Shown here one piece after another: positions 10,681 through 23,502 of a DNA stretch of 64,000 nt (positions are counted from its first letter, which is position 1; every line of letters begins with the position of its first letter). Under the pieces are notes generated by a model. It was not told the origin of the DNA and searched no databases. It saw only the letters and a list, made by a program, of their open reading frames with translations. This stretch comes from Catonia carolina (Eukaryota; Arthropoda; Insecta; Hemiptera; Achilidae), in assembly GCA_035578175.1 (NCBI GenBank), contig JAQMRL010000012.1, forward strand, positions 17,959,715 through 18,023,714, in the 5' to 3' direction. Position numbers and translations under genes: made by a program.

Positions 10681-11374
10681 TATTAAGCAACTTAAACGAA
10701 CAAAATATGAAAAATCTGGTGTGAAACACTCTCACAACTATTTCTTACCAATGTAAATAAAGAACAATATAATCCATGTTTAATCATAAGTAAACGATGT
10801 AAAATTAAAAACGTAACCTAATTTTAATCATAAGTGAATGACGCTAAATGAAAATCAACCTCTGTGGGACGGAAAATCACTAATTCATGTTAAACTAGCC
10901 TCTGTAGAAAAAATGCTTAAATGAAAGTTGTTTTCTTTAATAACATACACTTTTGTAGTGAAACGCACACTAAAGCTGCAATCTTAAAAAATCCAATTTC
11001 TAACCGATTTTAATGAGAAAAGTACAGAAAACACTAATCGACCCTAAACTAAGCATTGTAGAAAAAAATTATGTAATAAAAGTTGTAGGTTTTTTTATAA
11101 TTTTAATTATATACACTTTTGAAGTACTTTTTGAAGCCGCACTCTTAAAAACCCGTTTTTCACGAGAGCACAGCCCACCTCACGAATTTCTGCAAAATAT
11201 CCATGTCCATCTTGTACGGCAGAAAAAAATGTAGTATATTAGGCGATTTTAAACAAAATCGTAGAAGCCTTTTTTGAGTAAACTGCAAAAAATTTAAAAT
11301 TTCGTGAATAAATTTCTACTTTCGGTTCACCGATTTGATTGAAATTTTGTGTCGGCTATGGTATTTATAGGCAA

Positions 11375-11870
11375 AGAACCGGAGTGGTTATCAACGCCTG
11401 TTAATCCCCACAAGAGTGTAGAGGTTACAAGTGCAGAGAGCACTTTTCTTATGGCACTAAAATCTTACTACCTAGTATCACAGGTAAGAATATTATAAAT
11501 TTTACATAAAACAAGAAAAAACATTACAGACACCAAGTACAAAACAAGGACTGTAAAGTGGTAAAGAGATCACAAAAGTCTTACAAATATGGAACTATAA
11601 ATTTAAAGCTAATTCACAATAAATTTATTATTCCACTTCACCCAAGACTATTATAAACTGTTATATACCCTGATGGATCGAAGGAATCCAAGAATTACGT
11701 CCAAAATAGGAGTCTCGTCGTCGAGTATAATGTTTAATTCAAAGGATATCCTGAATCGACGACGCAGAGCTGCAAAGCAGATGCAATCCACCAGTGCCTT
11801 CATGTTTGATCGTGAAAAGGCAACCGCACCAGCTACAAATTACAACACCACCAGAAGTTATGAGATACCT
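11375..11870 (+). other. unidentified insert with short open frame
   Basis: Interrupts a family H copy. A frame from ATG 11673 begins MDRRNPRITSKIGVSSSSIM and contains a basic NRRRRAAKQMQ stretch; it runs back into family H. No family recognised and no terminal repeats seen. Confidence 0.35.
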
Positions 11871-12048
11871 ATGGTTTTCAAATTTCAACTTTGTACGATA
11901 TTCTGCTCTTAAGAATTTTGTTCACACACAGACTAATAAAGAGAAACAGGTTTTCTTGAGTTCAGAAGACCAGAAAATGTGTATTTTCAGGTGAAAACTT
12001 TGTTTCGAAAATCGACATGAAAACAATAGCCTAATTTCCTCACCTATA

Positions 12049-12981
12049 CGAGGTGTGGCTATTAAATAACGAGACTGGCGTTGTAAAAAATTTTATTTTT
12101 ATTTTATACGTAATCACTTATCGTCACCTTCAATATGCACTCCTTCCCTAGCCCTACAACTATCCATGCGAATTTTCCATTGTTGGAAATAGTGTTGGAA
12201 GTCATCTTCTGTCAGCTCCTTCAGGATACGTGCCGCTTTCACTTTTACAGCTTCCACAGACTCAAATCTTGTCCCTTTTAATGCTGATTTCACCTTAGGG
12301 AACAGGTAGAAGATAATAATATGTGATAAAACGTGGTTTTGTTACTTATAGTCCGGAAATGAAGCGCCAATCCATGCTTTGGAATAGCCGAACTTCACCG
12401 AGAGCCAAAAAAGCTCGAATGAGCAAGTCAAAATTTAAAGCAATGCTGATTGTTTTTTTTTTATATCCATGGGATTGTGTACCTTCACTTGGTTCCTGAA
12501 GGTCAAACAATTAATCAATATTACTACCATAAGGTACTTTCTAAACTACGTCAAAGAATAAGGAAAAAACGCCCCGAAATGTGGAAGGACAAATCATGGG
12601 TTCTCCACCAAGACAATGCGCCAGCTCATTCCGCGTTATCTGTCAAGAGGTTCCTAGCCAAGTACAGCATCTCAGTGTTAGAACATCCATTTTTTCACCA
12701 GATCTGGCACCATGGGACTTCTACCTGTTTCCTTAGGTGAAATCTGCATTAAAAGGGAAAAGATTTGAGTCTGTGAAAGCTGTAAAAGAGAAATCGGCAC
12801 GTGTCCTGAAGGAGCTAACAGAAGATGACTTCCAGCACTGTTTCCAACAATGGAAAATTCGGATGGAGCGTTGTAGGGATAGAGAAGGAGTGTATATTAA
12901 AGGTGACAATAAGTGATTATGTATAAAATTAAAATGAATTTTTTTACAACGTCAGTCTCGTTATTTAATAACTACACCTCG
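12049..12981 (+). mobile_element. fold-back mariner (DD34D) element
   Basis: Ends CGAGGTGTGGCTATTAAATA and its complement, flanked by TA (12047-48 and 12982-83). The 5' 261 bp (12049-12309) is an inverted copy of the 3' 261 bp (12721-12981), so the 5' end and the N-terminal half of the transposase gene are replaced by a second, inverted 3' end. The central part is sense transposase. Confidence 0.85.
12310..12900 (+). pseudogene. mariner transposase, C-terminal half, broken
   Basis: Plus-strand segment reads PEMKRQSMLWNSRTSPRAKK, then after a T-run YLHLVPEGQTINQYYYHKVL, HQDNAPAHSALSVKRFLAKY and PDLAPWDFYLFP. HQD-N and APWD are the second and third catalytic aspartates, with 34 residues between them (DD34D, mariner). 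The N-terminal half, including the DNA-binding domains and first Asp, is absent. A frame change in the T-run, another just before PDLAPWD, and a TAG after YLFP break it. It continues into the 3' inverted arm (EDFQHCFQQWKIRMERC). Confidence 0.85.
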
Positions 12982-13010
12982 TATTTTATATGAACAAAAG
13001 GAAGTAAAAA

Positions 13011-13884
13011 TTATAACTGTGTAAATACAGCATCAAAATCGGTCTTTGTGGTTGCAAAATGTATTACTACTCGAAGATCAACCAGAATGTTGGTCCAGTC
13101 TGCCCGGCTGTCAGTTTAGTTACATTTATACCACAGGTTTAAAGAAAATAAAACGAACTGAAAAAATAACAATTTTGAAATGATCATTAAGTGTTGAAAT
13201 CTGTTCGGTGTTCGTGTACCCTATTAATAAAATTTAGGAAATATATAAAAATATTTTCTTTTCTTAATATAATCCGCTTAAGAATTTCCGTTACATCTCC
13301 AACTTTAGATGTAATCATACTTTGGAGAAGTATTTCTAAATACCGTAAATAAATCCTATTCCATTTCCTGTTTCAAAGAAACGTTTTTGTTCACTCAACC
13401 AAATTTATACTTACCATACAGATTTCTTATTCAATAAATCGTTCTTAAATATTACTACAGGTTGCTCAAAAAGTATCGATTTAATTTGGATGGGTAAAAC
13501 GTTTTGAAATTGGTCAAAGAGGCATCTATCCCAAAGAATTTTTAAACATCAGTATTTTAAATTTTAATCTAAAATAATTAATTCGTTCTTCTTTGTACTA
13601 CGGAGTACTTTTTACCTTATCTTGACTATATGAAGATACTAGCTGCCCGTCCCGGCTTCACACGAGTATTGGATGAATATCAAAAACCAACGAAAGACAC
13701 AGTTTAATGACGTGGTACTGAGTTGTACGAATCGAAAAAATTACAAAAATAAATTAAATTAATTATTAAAGTATTAATATTATATTAATTATTTTCTACA
13801 TAAAAACTGTTAAAAATTCCTCATGGCTAGGTTGAGAAACCCTTCGTTTTGAAGATTCCTTTTTAACTAGTATAGTAGACTTCT
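13011..13884. other. no recognised feature
   Basis: GGTTGCTCAAAAAGTA at 13461 looks like a lone mariner/Tc1-type end; no partner seen. Confidence 0.35.
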
Positions 13885-14275
13885 GCCCATAAGGGGCAGG
13901 TGGAGTGTTAAATTAATTGCACTTGATCTGCTGGTTCCAGGGCTACAAAAGAAGTTCTGTTTCTTAGCACGTAGTCAGCCAATTATATGACTGAAATATT
14001 TAAGAACAGAAGAGGTAGAAGTGTATAAGACACTAGTCAGAAGTATCTCCTCTGAGAGTAATGAATTTCACTATACAGCCACACCCTGTGGTGAATGAAG
14101 TGAAGGTGTCATTTGCAGGGTAGAAAGTGGGTGCTTTTCTGAAGGCCTGGCATGCTGACAAGCATACTCTTTCAACTCAGTGAAAAAGGCAATAGTAAAC
14201 CACCTCACTCCTCGTTTTACTTAGTAAAGCCTATAGAGGTTTAAACCAGCCTTTCGGCTGTTGACCTAAACAACA
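13885..14275 (-). repeat. repeat B copy
   Basis: Reverse copy, from AAGGGGCAGGTGGAGTGTTA to CCAGCCTTTCGGCTGTTGACC, containing the characteristic TCTCCTCTGAGAGTAATGAA. Confidence 0.75.
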
Positions 14276-14359
14276 TTACAACACTACACTCTATACTAAA
14301 GGTTGTTTCAAAAATTTGGAGCTCATTTTAAATGACATGAATGTAATACAAAAGTACTA

Positions 14360-14920
14360 AATTAATGAAATATTTATATAATTTTATGTAACAAAATTAC
14401 AATGAAACTAACCAATAATAACTGTATAATAGATATTGAAAATGATTCCCTATGACCGTATGTAGGTTCGAATATGTTTCGTAATATTTGCACCCACTTT
14501 TCGTAATGATTGCTCATCAGTGTCACACATCTCACGTTAAATGTTTGCTTTCTATTCGTCAAGTATATGAGGAATGTATTTTAAAATGACACTTTGAAAA
14601 TACCCGCAATAGAAAAAGTTTGCTGGTGTAAGATCTGGGGGTCTTGAAGGCCACAATCATTTAAATATCAAACGATAGCCAAAAAAATTTCCGTAACATT
14701 TTTAGCGTGTCATGACAAGTTTCGTTATCCACCTGAAACCAAAATTCTCGTTCGTTTAAATCTTACATTGCAATAAACTAATGGATTAAGTCACATGCGT
14801 TTTATAGCCTCCAGAACTTCCATAATTGTAACTGATGGTCGACCTGTGCTTTTGCAATCCTGCATCGGCGGCTATTCAGTTTAAGTAGAGTGTGTTTAGA
14901 GTTATAGGTGAAGAGCCTCT
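14360..14920 (-). pseudogene. Tc1/mariner-like transposase remnant
   Basis: Minus-strand pieces read FWFQVDNETCHDT (second-Asp region) and DPQILHQQTFFYCGYF, a decayed version of the 'PDLTP..FFLWGY' third-Asp region, then VTLMSNHYEKWVQILRN near the C-terminus. Stops and frame changes throughout. It sits just inside GGTTGTTTCAAAAATTTGG (14303), which is similar to the complement of the sequence at 16710-16727, so element ends at about 14303 and 16727 are possible. Confidence 0.45.
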
Positions 14921-16700
14921 TCACCTATTTTCTGGATGCTATCAAGATTTATTTCTCTCACAAAATAAGTATAATTTCTGTTGAAATTAGTTTTTTTTAT
15001 TTATAATAGATGAAGAAGTGTCGTGTAAGAAAGTTCATAAAATTATTTTATCTGCTTTCTAATACTTTAAAAAGCCCTTGTAATGCCCTTAACCCTTGTG
15101 CGACTGCAAGGTGTTAGAATATTAACTATTTGAACACTAATTCAGAGATTGCGCTGATAGACTTGGCTTTTTTAGCTACCTTTTATCCAGAAAATTTGAA
15201 ATTTTTATGAGATATTAAGAAAACTGAGAGATGTTTTAAAAAACATGAAACTCCGTTTTTTACGTTAGTTTCAGCGAATTCACGGAAAATTTGTTGTAAC
15301 TTATGCAAAGTCGCGCGTTTTTGTCAAAATTTGGCAATAATTTTTTTTTTTTTTTTAGTTTGGTATCATAGAAAAATGTCTAGCGAAAAATTTGATATAT
15401 CAAACGCCCTTGCTTACCACACTATAAGGCTATAAGCGTATGTATGAGTCAAGTGAATATGGATTCTGTGGTAAAATACAGGCGGAAACAATTTCTCTCT
15501 TTAAGCTGATGTCATTTATCCATAGCTGCAGTTATTTATATGATACATGTTATTATATGAAAGCCCGGAATTTTGTTAACACATGCATGTAGAAAAAATT
15601 ATAAAAGATAATATTAGAACACTTAAGTTCCATTGTGAAGCATGTTTGAAAATAGGCTATTCTGGAGGATAATTTTGGAGCGTTTATTTCCTTTTACAGG
15701 TCATATTCAAGTCAACCGGTTTTGCTTTAAAAGCAAGATTGAACAATATACCTACCTTTACCATTCAAGCTTTCAAACGCGGTTATAACTCTATTTTAAA
15801 TGAGATATGGGCCTTTATACACGGTTTTCTTTAAAAAAAAACCGGAATTGAGTGATATCCCAACATTCACAAATCAATAGAAAATTTCCCACTAACCTGA
15901 TTATGTTTCTAAATAGCTTACTTTTTTCCGCATACTTTCAGCTCCAATTTATCTACAATGTTTACTGGTATGCGCGTAAATTAACCTTCACTATTACACA
16001 AATTGTTGAGTACTTACACACTCGTCATTTAACAAAAATATACGGGCTATCCGTCTGTTAAGGGTTAATGTACGTAATAAATGCCCAAGTGAAGAGTTAA
16101 ATGAGTGGCCACCTCTTCTCTTCCAGCGCGAGTGGGTTGCCATGACAACAGAGAGTCAGCGGCAAACATGAACGCCTAGCTCTCCTGACCCGTCCCCGAA
16201 TAGTGAAGAGATTGCTTTGGGTCGACCAGCCTACTCCACCTGCATGTTCTATGCACGTGTACGTTAGTTGTTTTGTATTTGAGGTGTCACACATTGTTTT
16301 GTACGTATATATTTTACATGTATGACACACTGTGTATATGTTTTTATAACTCTTCACCTACTTTTGAAGGCACAAGCTACGATCTTGTAGACTCAGTCTC
16401 ACAAAATTTATTTAACAAACGTAGATTGTCGACTTTTTCGAAACGGCAGAATTGGAAAATTTCAACTGAAAATCGTTCGTTATTATAAGCGAAATAAGTT
16501 TCAAGGATAAAAAAACCCTTTGGAAAACAACATTTTTGACGCAATAGAGCCGAATAGATACTGGAATAGCACTGGTGCACAAAAATTAAATTTCAGTTAT
16601 GACAAGCTGATAAACTTAAATACAGTGTTGCCGACTGACATTTGTAAGGTGATATGAAATTTACTTAGGGCCTAAGCGTTACTTCTACCTTCTTAATTTT
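14921..16700. other. no recognised gene; possible interior of a 2.4-kb DNA element
   Basis: Contains a somewhat GC-richer patch at 16100-16260. TTTTTGAAACACCC at 16714-16727 may be the right end paired with 14303. Confidence 0.3.
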
Positions 16701-16739
16701 ATGGTTGCATTCTTTTTGAAACACCCATTACTACAAACA

Positions 16740-18235
16740 CAACTCGAGAAAGTAAAAAAGTGGGAAAAAAATTTAAGGGTTAGTATAAATTACGAAGAAA
16801 AGTATAATCTTATTAGTAAAAGAACAGTATAAGGGTAGTTTTTTTATCAGAAATTGAGTTAATAAACTAAGATGGGTTGAATTAGATTACTTCTGTTGCA
16901 TAATTAATTGTCAACTCATTTTTAGGGTGGAAATTAAAACGAGATGGAATAAAAAAGGGTTGTGTTACAAAAATTAACACAAAGTTACTTGATACTTTTT
17001 AAAATACAATCAATTTAAAATTTTGCAGTTATCTTTAATATTATACTTACCCTAAAAAATTGCCAAAAAAATTACAATTTTCCTCGCAAAATTATTAAGA
17101 AGCATGAAATTTTTAATTGTGGTATGTCTCAACAATGAGTGTATAAATTTTATTGCGATTTTTTTTATTATCAAATAGGGAAGGTGAGCTACAGTGGGTC
17201 AATTTTTAGTTTTTTTTTTGGAGAAGTATTTTTACTTCAAAATTGTTGCAATGCAAAGTTCAGTTCATCAACAATAATACTAGATTAATCAAATTTTAAA
17301 TATTTTTGCTTACAACTGAATATAAATTAGAATTAGAAAACAAAATTTTGACCCGCTGTATACCACGTGTAGGGCACATTGGATCAACATAAAAATAAGT
17401 GCAGACAATTACTAAAATTCAGACATATACGATATTTATTTTATAAAATAATATATTAGCATTTCTGGATAAAAGAAAATATTACACTTTATTTTACAAT
17501 ACATTTCACAATTACATTATACATTATATTACAATAAAACATTACTACAAGAATAGATAATTAACTAACTTCAATATTTGAAAACATGATACAGTATCAA
17601 ATTTCATATATTTATCATGTTTCATAACTAAATTAAAAACCTTTCGGATTGATTATTCAGTAGCTGTTCCGATTGCCGTTTTCTGTATTTGGTTACGAAT
17701 TAGTTTCTGCAACGACAAAAAGTTAAAATGGTAATGTTGGAATTTCAACCAAGGGACAAAATATAAAAATAAACTTAGCATTTAATACTGATAAATACTT
17801 ATTACACTAGATCTATCTGAAAATTTTGTTAAAGTAGCATAATAACTCTGTAACAACTAAGAAAAATTCAATCGTTTAGCTCTTTAGTGCCTAAACAACA
17901 GAAAGCCTGTGCTAACCTGGGTATTCCTATAATATTACATGACAACTTGCCGTAGGCCTATGTACACGTTTGTAAGTCCAACTGTTCTCGAAAAGGACCA
18001 TAACGATTTTCCTGAAAATTCAAGTACAGGAGTTTTCAGGGTTTACAAATCGATTGCGCTAGGTCTCATTTCTGAAAAAATCGTTAACTCACTAAATTAA
18101 GAAACATAATTAGACTAGAAGACTGGCTACAGATGTAATAAACAATAACAGATAAAATAGAAAATTTTACTTTTAAAAGTAAAAACTATGTCAGAACTCC
18201 TTCAATGGCTTACATATTATCAGCCCATTGTATTA
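16740..18235. other. no recognised feature
   Basis: AT-rich, no domain-bearing frame; ends at a (TA)n run. Confidence 0.4.
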
Positions 18236-18237
18236 AC

Positions 18238-18281
<44 letters not shown>

Positions 18282-18605
18282 ATGATTTACAGCCTCAGCC
18301 GTATCTCACTTCCTAACCACCTCCTCTCTCTGCCTCGCCAGTCCCCATCGGAGACCCACCGCAAAGACATTGTCTCCTGCACCCCATCCAACCATGCCAC
18401 TTCCGGCCTACCCCTTCTTCTACCGGCTGGCATCCACTTCCATACCCTCTTTGGCCAGCTACCACCCTCCAACCTCTGAAAATTGCCAAACCATTTTAAC
18501 TGCTTCCGGGATATGGTATCCGTGATATTTCCTTGAACGCCGATTCTTCTCCTAATTTCAGAATTCGTAATTCAATCGATCCGCGACACACCACACCATT
18601 GCATT
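18236..18605 (-). pseudogene. LINE C-terminal fragment with (TA)n tail
   Basis: Minus-strand translation reads TDTISRKQLKWFGNFQRLE, WMPAGRRRGRPEVAWLDGVQ and GDWRGRERRWLG. 'R..LKWFGH..R', 'GRRRRGRP...W.DGV' and 'DW..R..WR' are the classic C-terminal end of a large LINE group. The (TA)n at 18236-18278 lies where the 3' tail should be. 5'-truncated, no reverse-transcriptase core. Confidence 0.7.
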
Positions 18606-19655
18606 ACCATTATTTTCGAAAATCAAAAATATAAAATTATTAATCTGCAACCGAGCGAAACTCGGTAACCCGGTTCTAATATTAACAGAAGAGCAAAAAT
18701 AAAATTAAAAATTAAAAAATGTAAATGTAAAATGTTTTGTAAATTTATATTATTTACAGTTTAAAATTGTAGAGCAAAAATAATCCGTATATTGATAATA
18801 AAAATGCATCCAAATAGTGAATTCTTAATTTGTTTATTCTGTGATGTGAATTCTTAATTCTTAAATTTGTGGATGTACCCCAAAGTTGTATTCCATTTGT
18901 CCAAAGGAGCTTCAATATTGATTTGTAATGGAGAGTGATTTTATTAGTTTTGTCAGGATACTAATAAGTATACGAAATTTCATCAAATTTTATGAAATTT
19001 CATAAAGCAACTGTCGTAAACCTTTCTACAGAAAAAAATCATAAATTTCTTTCTTAATACAAAATGGCGGATTGACAAAACGAGGCATGTTCTGATTTTT
19101 TCTCTAACAAATTGTTTTCTCAATATGAATGAATAAATCCTGTAAATATAATCCTGTAAATATAGAGCGGGGCGCGTTTTTTGTTACACCGTATACAAAG
19201 ATAAAATAATACTGGTTGAAAATGAACAGAAAATTAGTCTGGTTTACAATACTTTTATTGACTTCTAGAGGTTGTGAGTAGTACTATAATTAGTTGACTA
19301 GAAATATTTATTAGAACATCAGTACTTTTTCTGCGCTATAGACTGGTAGAATTGAAAATTTAAATTTCTAGTTAAAATTTTAGTTGAAGCTAAAGTTTCA
19401 GCAAATCATGACTGATTTATAAGTAGTGTGAATAATGAATATTTATAGAGAGCAGATACGCTTTTCTATTTCAGGAGTAAATCTAGTTAAATAATCATGT
19501 TGGTTCCACTGCCGTTACAATTTATATGCATACGCCTTTAATTCAATAGGCATAAATTACATAAATATTTAACTTCCTTCCTAAATGAAAAGAGGAAATT
19601 GTGTACCCGTGAAATAACAACTGCATTTCCAAATTAATGGTTCATACAACCACAC
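18606..19655. other. no recognised feature
   Basis: AT-rich sequence. Confidence 0.4.
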
Positions 19656-19660
19656 CAATT

Positions 19661-20581
19661 CGAGGTGTGACAATTAAATAACCGGACTGCAGATACAAAA
19701 CATTCCATTAATCACCAATTACATGATTAAGTTCATCGTCTTCAATGCACTCACTGTGCTTATCTTTACCAAGCTCCACAAATATTTTCCATTGCTGAAA
19801 GCAGTAACCTACTGGAAAATACGCTTCCGTTAGCTTGTTGAAAACCTCCGTCGCTTTTCCTTTCACTGCTTACACACTGTCACATCGTATCCCCTTAACC
19901 TCCGATTTTACTTTATGAAATAAAAAAAGTCAGGGGTCAGATCGTGCGAGTACGGTAGATGGTATAACACGGTGATGCCGCATTTTGCAAAGAAGACCTT
20001 CACAGATAAAGCTAGCGTATTGTCTGGGTGAAGCATCTAGGAATTGCTCTTCCAGAAATAGGATTATCGTCTTCTCACTCGTCCACGAGGGTAATCAGAA
20101 CTTCTATGTAATAATTTTGATTGACTGTCTGACCTTCGGGGACCCGGTGAAAGTAGAGAATTCCACTCGTCGTCCGTTTTTGATGTTGTAGGTCGTCCAG
20201 GGCGCGGATCGTCTTCAGTCGTTTCACTTCTCGTCCTTAAACTTGTAAGCCACTCAAAAACTTGTACAGGCCTACGCGATAAACATTCACTTGTGTACAC
20301 TTCCTTTAACATGGCACGAACTTCTGTAGAGGTTTTTCCAGTTTCACAAGAAACTTGAAGTCAACTCGTTGCTCCATCTGAACACTGTATTTTTCGATGA
20401 AACGATCGTGCGAGAATTGGAACGGGCGATTGCTACAGCCAGACTGAGCGACGTACAACCGTCCTCATCTATCTAAGGGTTGGGAAACCATCAACTGGCA
20501 CAGACATATTCAAACCTGTCGCGGAGTTCTCGCTATTTCCCGGTAGCAGCACCAGTTCGATTATTTAATTACCACACTTCG
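19661..20581 (-). mobile_element. internally deleted mariner
   Basis: Left end CGAGGTGTGACAATTAAATA; right end complement CGAAGTGTGGTAATTAAATA, followed by TA on the right (degenerate on the left). Same terminal family as the element at 12049. Confidence 0.75.
19740..20450 (-). pseudogene. mariner transposase pseudogene, internal deletion
   Basis: N-terminal part on the minus strand (frame 20312-20064): SECLSRRPVQVFEWLTSLR, then DDPRPGRPTTSKTD, the linker after the first helix-turn-helix. The sequence then jumps to the catalytic region: HRVPEGQTVNQNYYIEVLI is present in another frame, followed by a decayed third-Asp region and QQWKIFVELGKDK at the C-terminus. The second DNA-binding helix and first catalytic Asp are missing. 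Several stops. Confidence 0.75.
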
Positions 20582-20729
20582 TAATATCAGTTATTTTTAA
20601 AGCAGTGTTTCATTTTAGTAATTTATTGGCCGAGATGTTTAACAATTGACACCCGTGGTACATGCTACTATACCTCGGTGACTCGTTTCCGTCACCCGTC
20701 GCCCTTCACACATCTAGATTAATTACAAA

Positions 20730-21071
20730 AATTTGGTGTGAAACACTAATACGATTTTTCTCGTCAATGTAAATAATGTAAAATATAATTTTGTTTAGTT
20801 ATGAGTAAAGTTTTACAATGTAAAATCAAAAATATTACCTAATTGTAATCATTTTTTCTTTCACTGCTTCCACAATGTCAAATCTTGTCCCCTTTACCTC
20901 CGATTTTACCTTAGGAAATAAAACGTCAGGGGTCAGGAGCACGTGTTAATGTTAAACGAAGTTGATTTGGATTTTTTTTTAAATCATGTTTGGAGTAAAT
21001 GCAATCTAAATGACGCTAAATGAAAATATACCTCTGTTTGAATTAAAAATACGGAAAATCACTAATTGACG
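20730..21071 (+). repeat. family H fragment carrying a mariner scrap
   Basis: TTTGGTGTGAAACACTAATAC at the start; the element is interrupted at about 20848-20945 by a ~100-bp piece matching 19857-19945 of the mariner (TTTCACTGCTTCCACAATG), then resumes to AATCACTAATTGACGC, directly abutting an inverted family H copy. Confidence 0.65.
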
Positions 21072-22040
21072 CTTTTTACTTTATCTTGTCCTGTATGAAT
21101 ATATAGTAAAGTATTGTTTTCATTTCGTTTTTCGAAGTCGAGTTTTCACCAGATATACACGTTCTAAAGCTCCATGAACCCAAAAATCATGTTTTGAGCG
21201 ATTGGTCAGTGTATGAACATAAAATCTCACAAATGGATTATTGTACGAAGTTGAAACATTGGACCCACACCTTCAAATAAATAGCTAACTTAGGTAGTAC
21301 TAACTTAGGTAGGTCAGCTAACGTACGTAGTACCTCTAGGGGACGTGACACGAAAATTTTCATTAAATTCAATCAACCGGAAGTAGCAGTTTATTCGTGC
21401 AATTTTTTATTTTTTGCGATTTTGGAAAACGATTCCTACGATTTTTTTTTAAATCACGCATTCACTATATTTTCTATCCTCTACAAAATAGGGAACAAGC
21501 GCCAAGTCTGTTAATATTTTTAGTGGGCCTATGCTCTCGTAGGATTTTTTTTTAAATCGCCGCTTTAATTTGCATTGTAGGACAAAAAGTGTAAAATTAA
21601 AGTTGTAGAAAATTTAAAAATCTACAACTTTTATTTCAATCATTTTTTAAACAACACTTAGTTTAGCGTCAGTTAATGCTTTTATGTATTTTTTCATCAA
21701 AATCAGTAAAAAATGGAATTTTTTAATATTGCAGCCTTTTTGCCATTTTTTGACAATAGGGTTTAGCTTAATTTTAAAGTTAGGTACAGGGAATAAAAAA
21801 ATTTACAACTTGTATTGCAAGGATTTTCTCGTATAGAGCCTAATTTAGCGTCAATTAGTGATTTTCTGTATTTTAAAGTTGAAAGAGGTTGATTTTCATT
21901 TAGCCTCATTCACTCATGATTAAAATTAAGTTATGTTTTTCATTTTACATTGTTTACTCATGATTAAACATAGGTTATATTTTCATTAATTATATTGGCA
22001 AAAGAAAGTCGAGTGAGTGTTTTACACCAGATTTTTTTAA
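21072..22040 (-). repeat. family H, near full-length copy
   Basis: From TTTACTTTATCTTGTCC to GTGAGTGTTTTACACC. Both internal units present; the microsatellite is reduced to GGTCAGTGTATGAACA. Confidence 0.8.
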
Positions 22041-22339
22041 CACCTACATAGTAATGAATACATGAACAAATTAATCGATAAAATGTTAAGTACACGAGTA
22101 AAAGATACAATAATAACAGACTGATATTCAAAACAATAACAGACACCCGCATAAGAGAATAAACTGCGTCATTACAACTGCCTTGCCTAATATCGTAATA
22201 AGATCTGACTATTTTGTAGTTCCAAAGAGAAATACTGATTCAAAACAGTTCGATATCTCGATATATCACAATATCGATACTAGTACGATTCGACGAATAA
22301 GCTAGACTACTAAATAGTAATGGATGACAGTCAGTTACT

Positions 22340-22465
22340 ACTGATCACTAAAAACATATTTTTAAGTTTAGTGGGCCTGAAAACGTGTATTTCCGGTGAA
22401 AACTCGATTTCAAAAAATCGACATAAAAACAATACAATATTTTCCCTACCTATATATCCATAGTA
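22340..22465 (+). repeat. family H 3' end
   Basis: GATCACTAAAAACATATTTT to the CCCTACCTATATATCCATAG hairpin remnant. Confidence 0.65.
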
Positions 22466-23500
22466 CTCTAGGAAATTCTCCATTATAAATCATTAACCGT
22501 TAGACATAACATTAACTAACGTATAATCACATACCGATGATGACCGGAGGGAAATAACTAGCGGTGGAGTAGGGATCTACTCCAGAAGAACAACTGTACT
22601 CCCAAATAACTATACTTCTACTCTCTATTATAGTTGCAAAAAATTTGAATAAAACAACTTTGTCCTACAGATGGAAAAAAAGAGTCATCCAGTTATTTTT
22701 TGATAAATTTAAGATCTTTATAAGCTTAAAATAATTAACAAAAAAATGTACTAACAAACAAAGTACATAAATATTATGTAAGTTATATTATTTTTAAGAA
22801 CATTTTGTTGGTTCATTATTTTTATTAATTTAGGAAAGACAACTGATTTAGTAGCTTAAAAATACATAGGCACTCGTAATCAAATATTTACCTTCAATTA
22901 AAACTAAACCTTGGTTAACCTAAAAAAGAATTCGCTAAATAACTTAGATTCAACTGTACTCATATTAAACTTCACCCTATTTTTTCTACTTTTGATTAAC
23001 TTTTTTTTATCCTTTAACATTTAAATAGTTTAATTTTCTTTTTACACCTTTTGACTATTTATTTTGATTTAATTTAATGTAGGAAAATACCTAATAATAT
23101 ACTATAAGATTAATTTAGGATAATGTAGGTTTTAATATAGGATAACTATGTCTAGCATATTTACCTTTTTTTTATTCTTCCAATTTAATTTTATCCAATG
23201 TTAAGTTACCACTTGGTAACAAAAAACCACACAATGACAGAAGACGAACTGAATTTTTTTGACCAACACATACCGGACCGGAGAGAGAGACACCCATTCC
23301 GATTCTGTGGTGGGGTTTTCAAATCAGGATCGGAAAGAAGCGAGAGAATATGTAACGAATGTTATGATTGGTTATAGGAAATGCTGTATTTACTAAAAAA
23401 AAAGCTTACAGCCTGGCGAAGGGTAAGGGGGAAAATTCATGGAAAGCAAATAAACTTTTTTTTTATCTTTATTAACTTTTATTGCAAATATATACTAACA
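22466..23500. other. no recognised feature
   Basis: AT-rich; short GA run near 23280. Confidence 0.4.
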
Positions 23501-23502
23501 TA

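Larger units (their letters stand above)
10713..13010 (+). repeat. family H copy with two insertions
   Basis: 5' end at CTGGTGTGAAACACTCTCAC; body to about 11370; foreign 11375-11870; microsatellite and 3' part 11870-12046; fold-back mariner 12049-12981; then the last bases of the 3' hairpin (TATGAACAAAAGGAAGTAAA) at about 12985-13008. Confidence 0.75.

Noticed and set aside
18236..18278. (TA)n as a promoter
   Set aside because: It sits where a LINE 3' tail is expected and there is no gene downstream.
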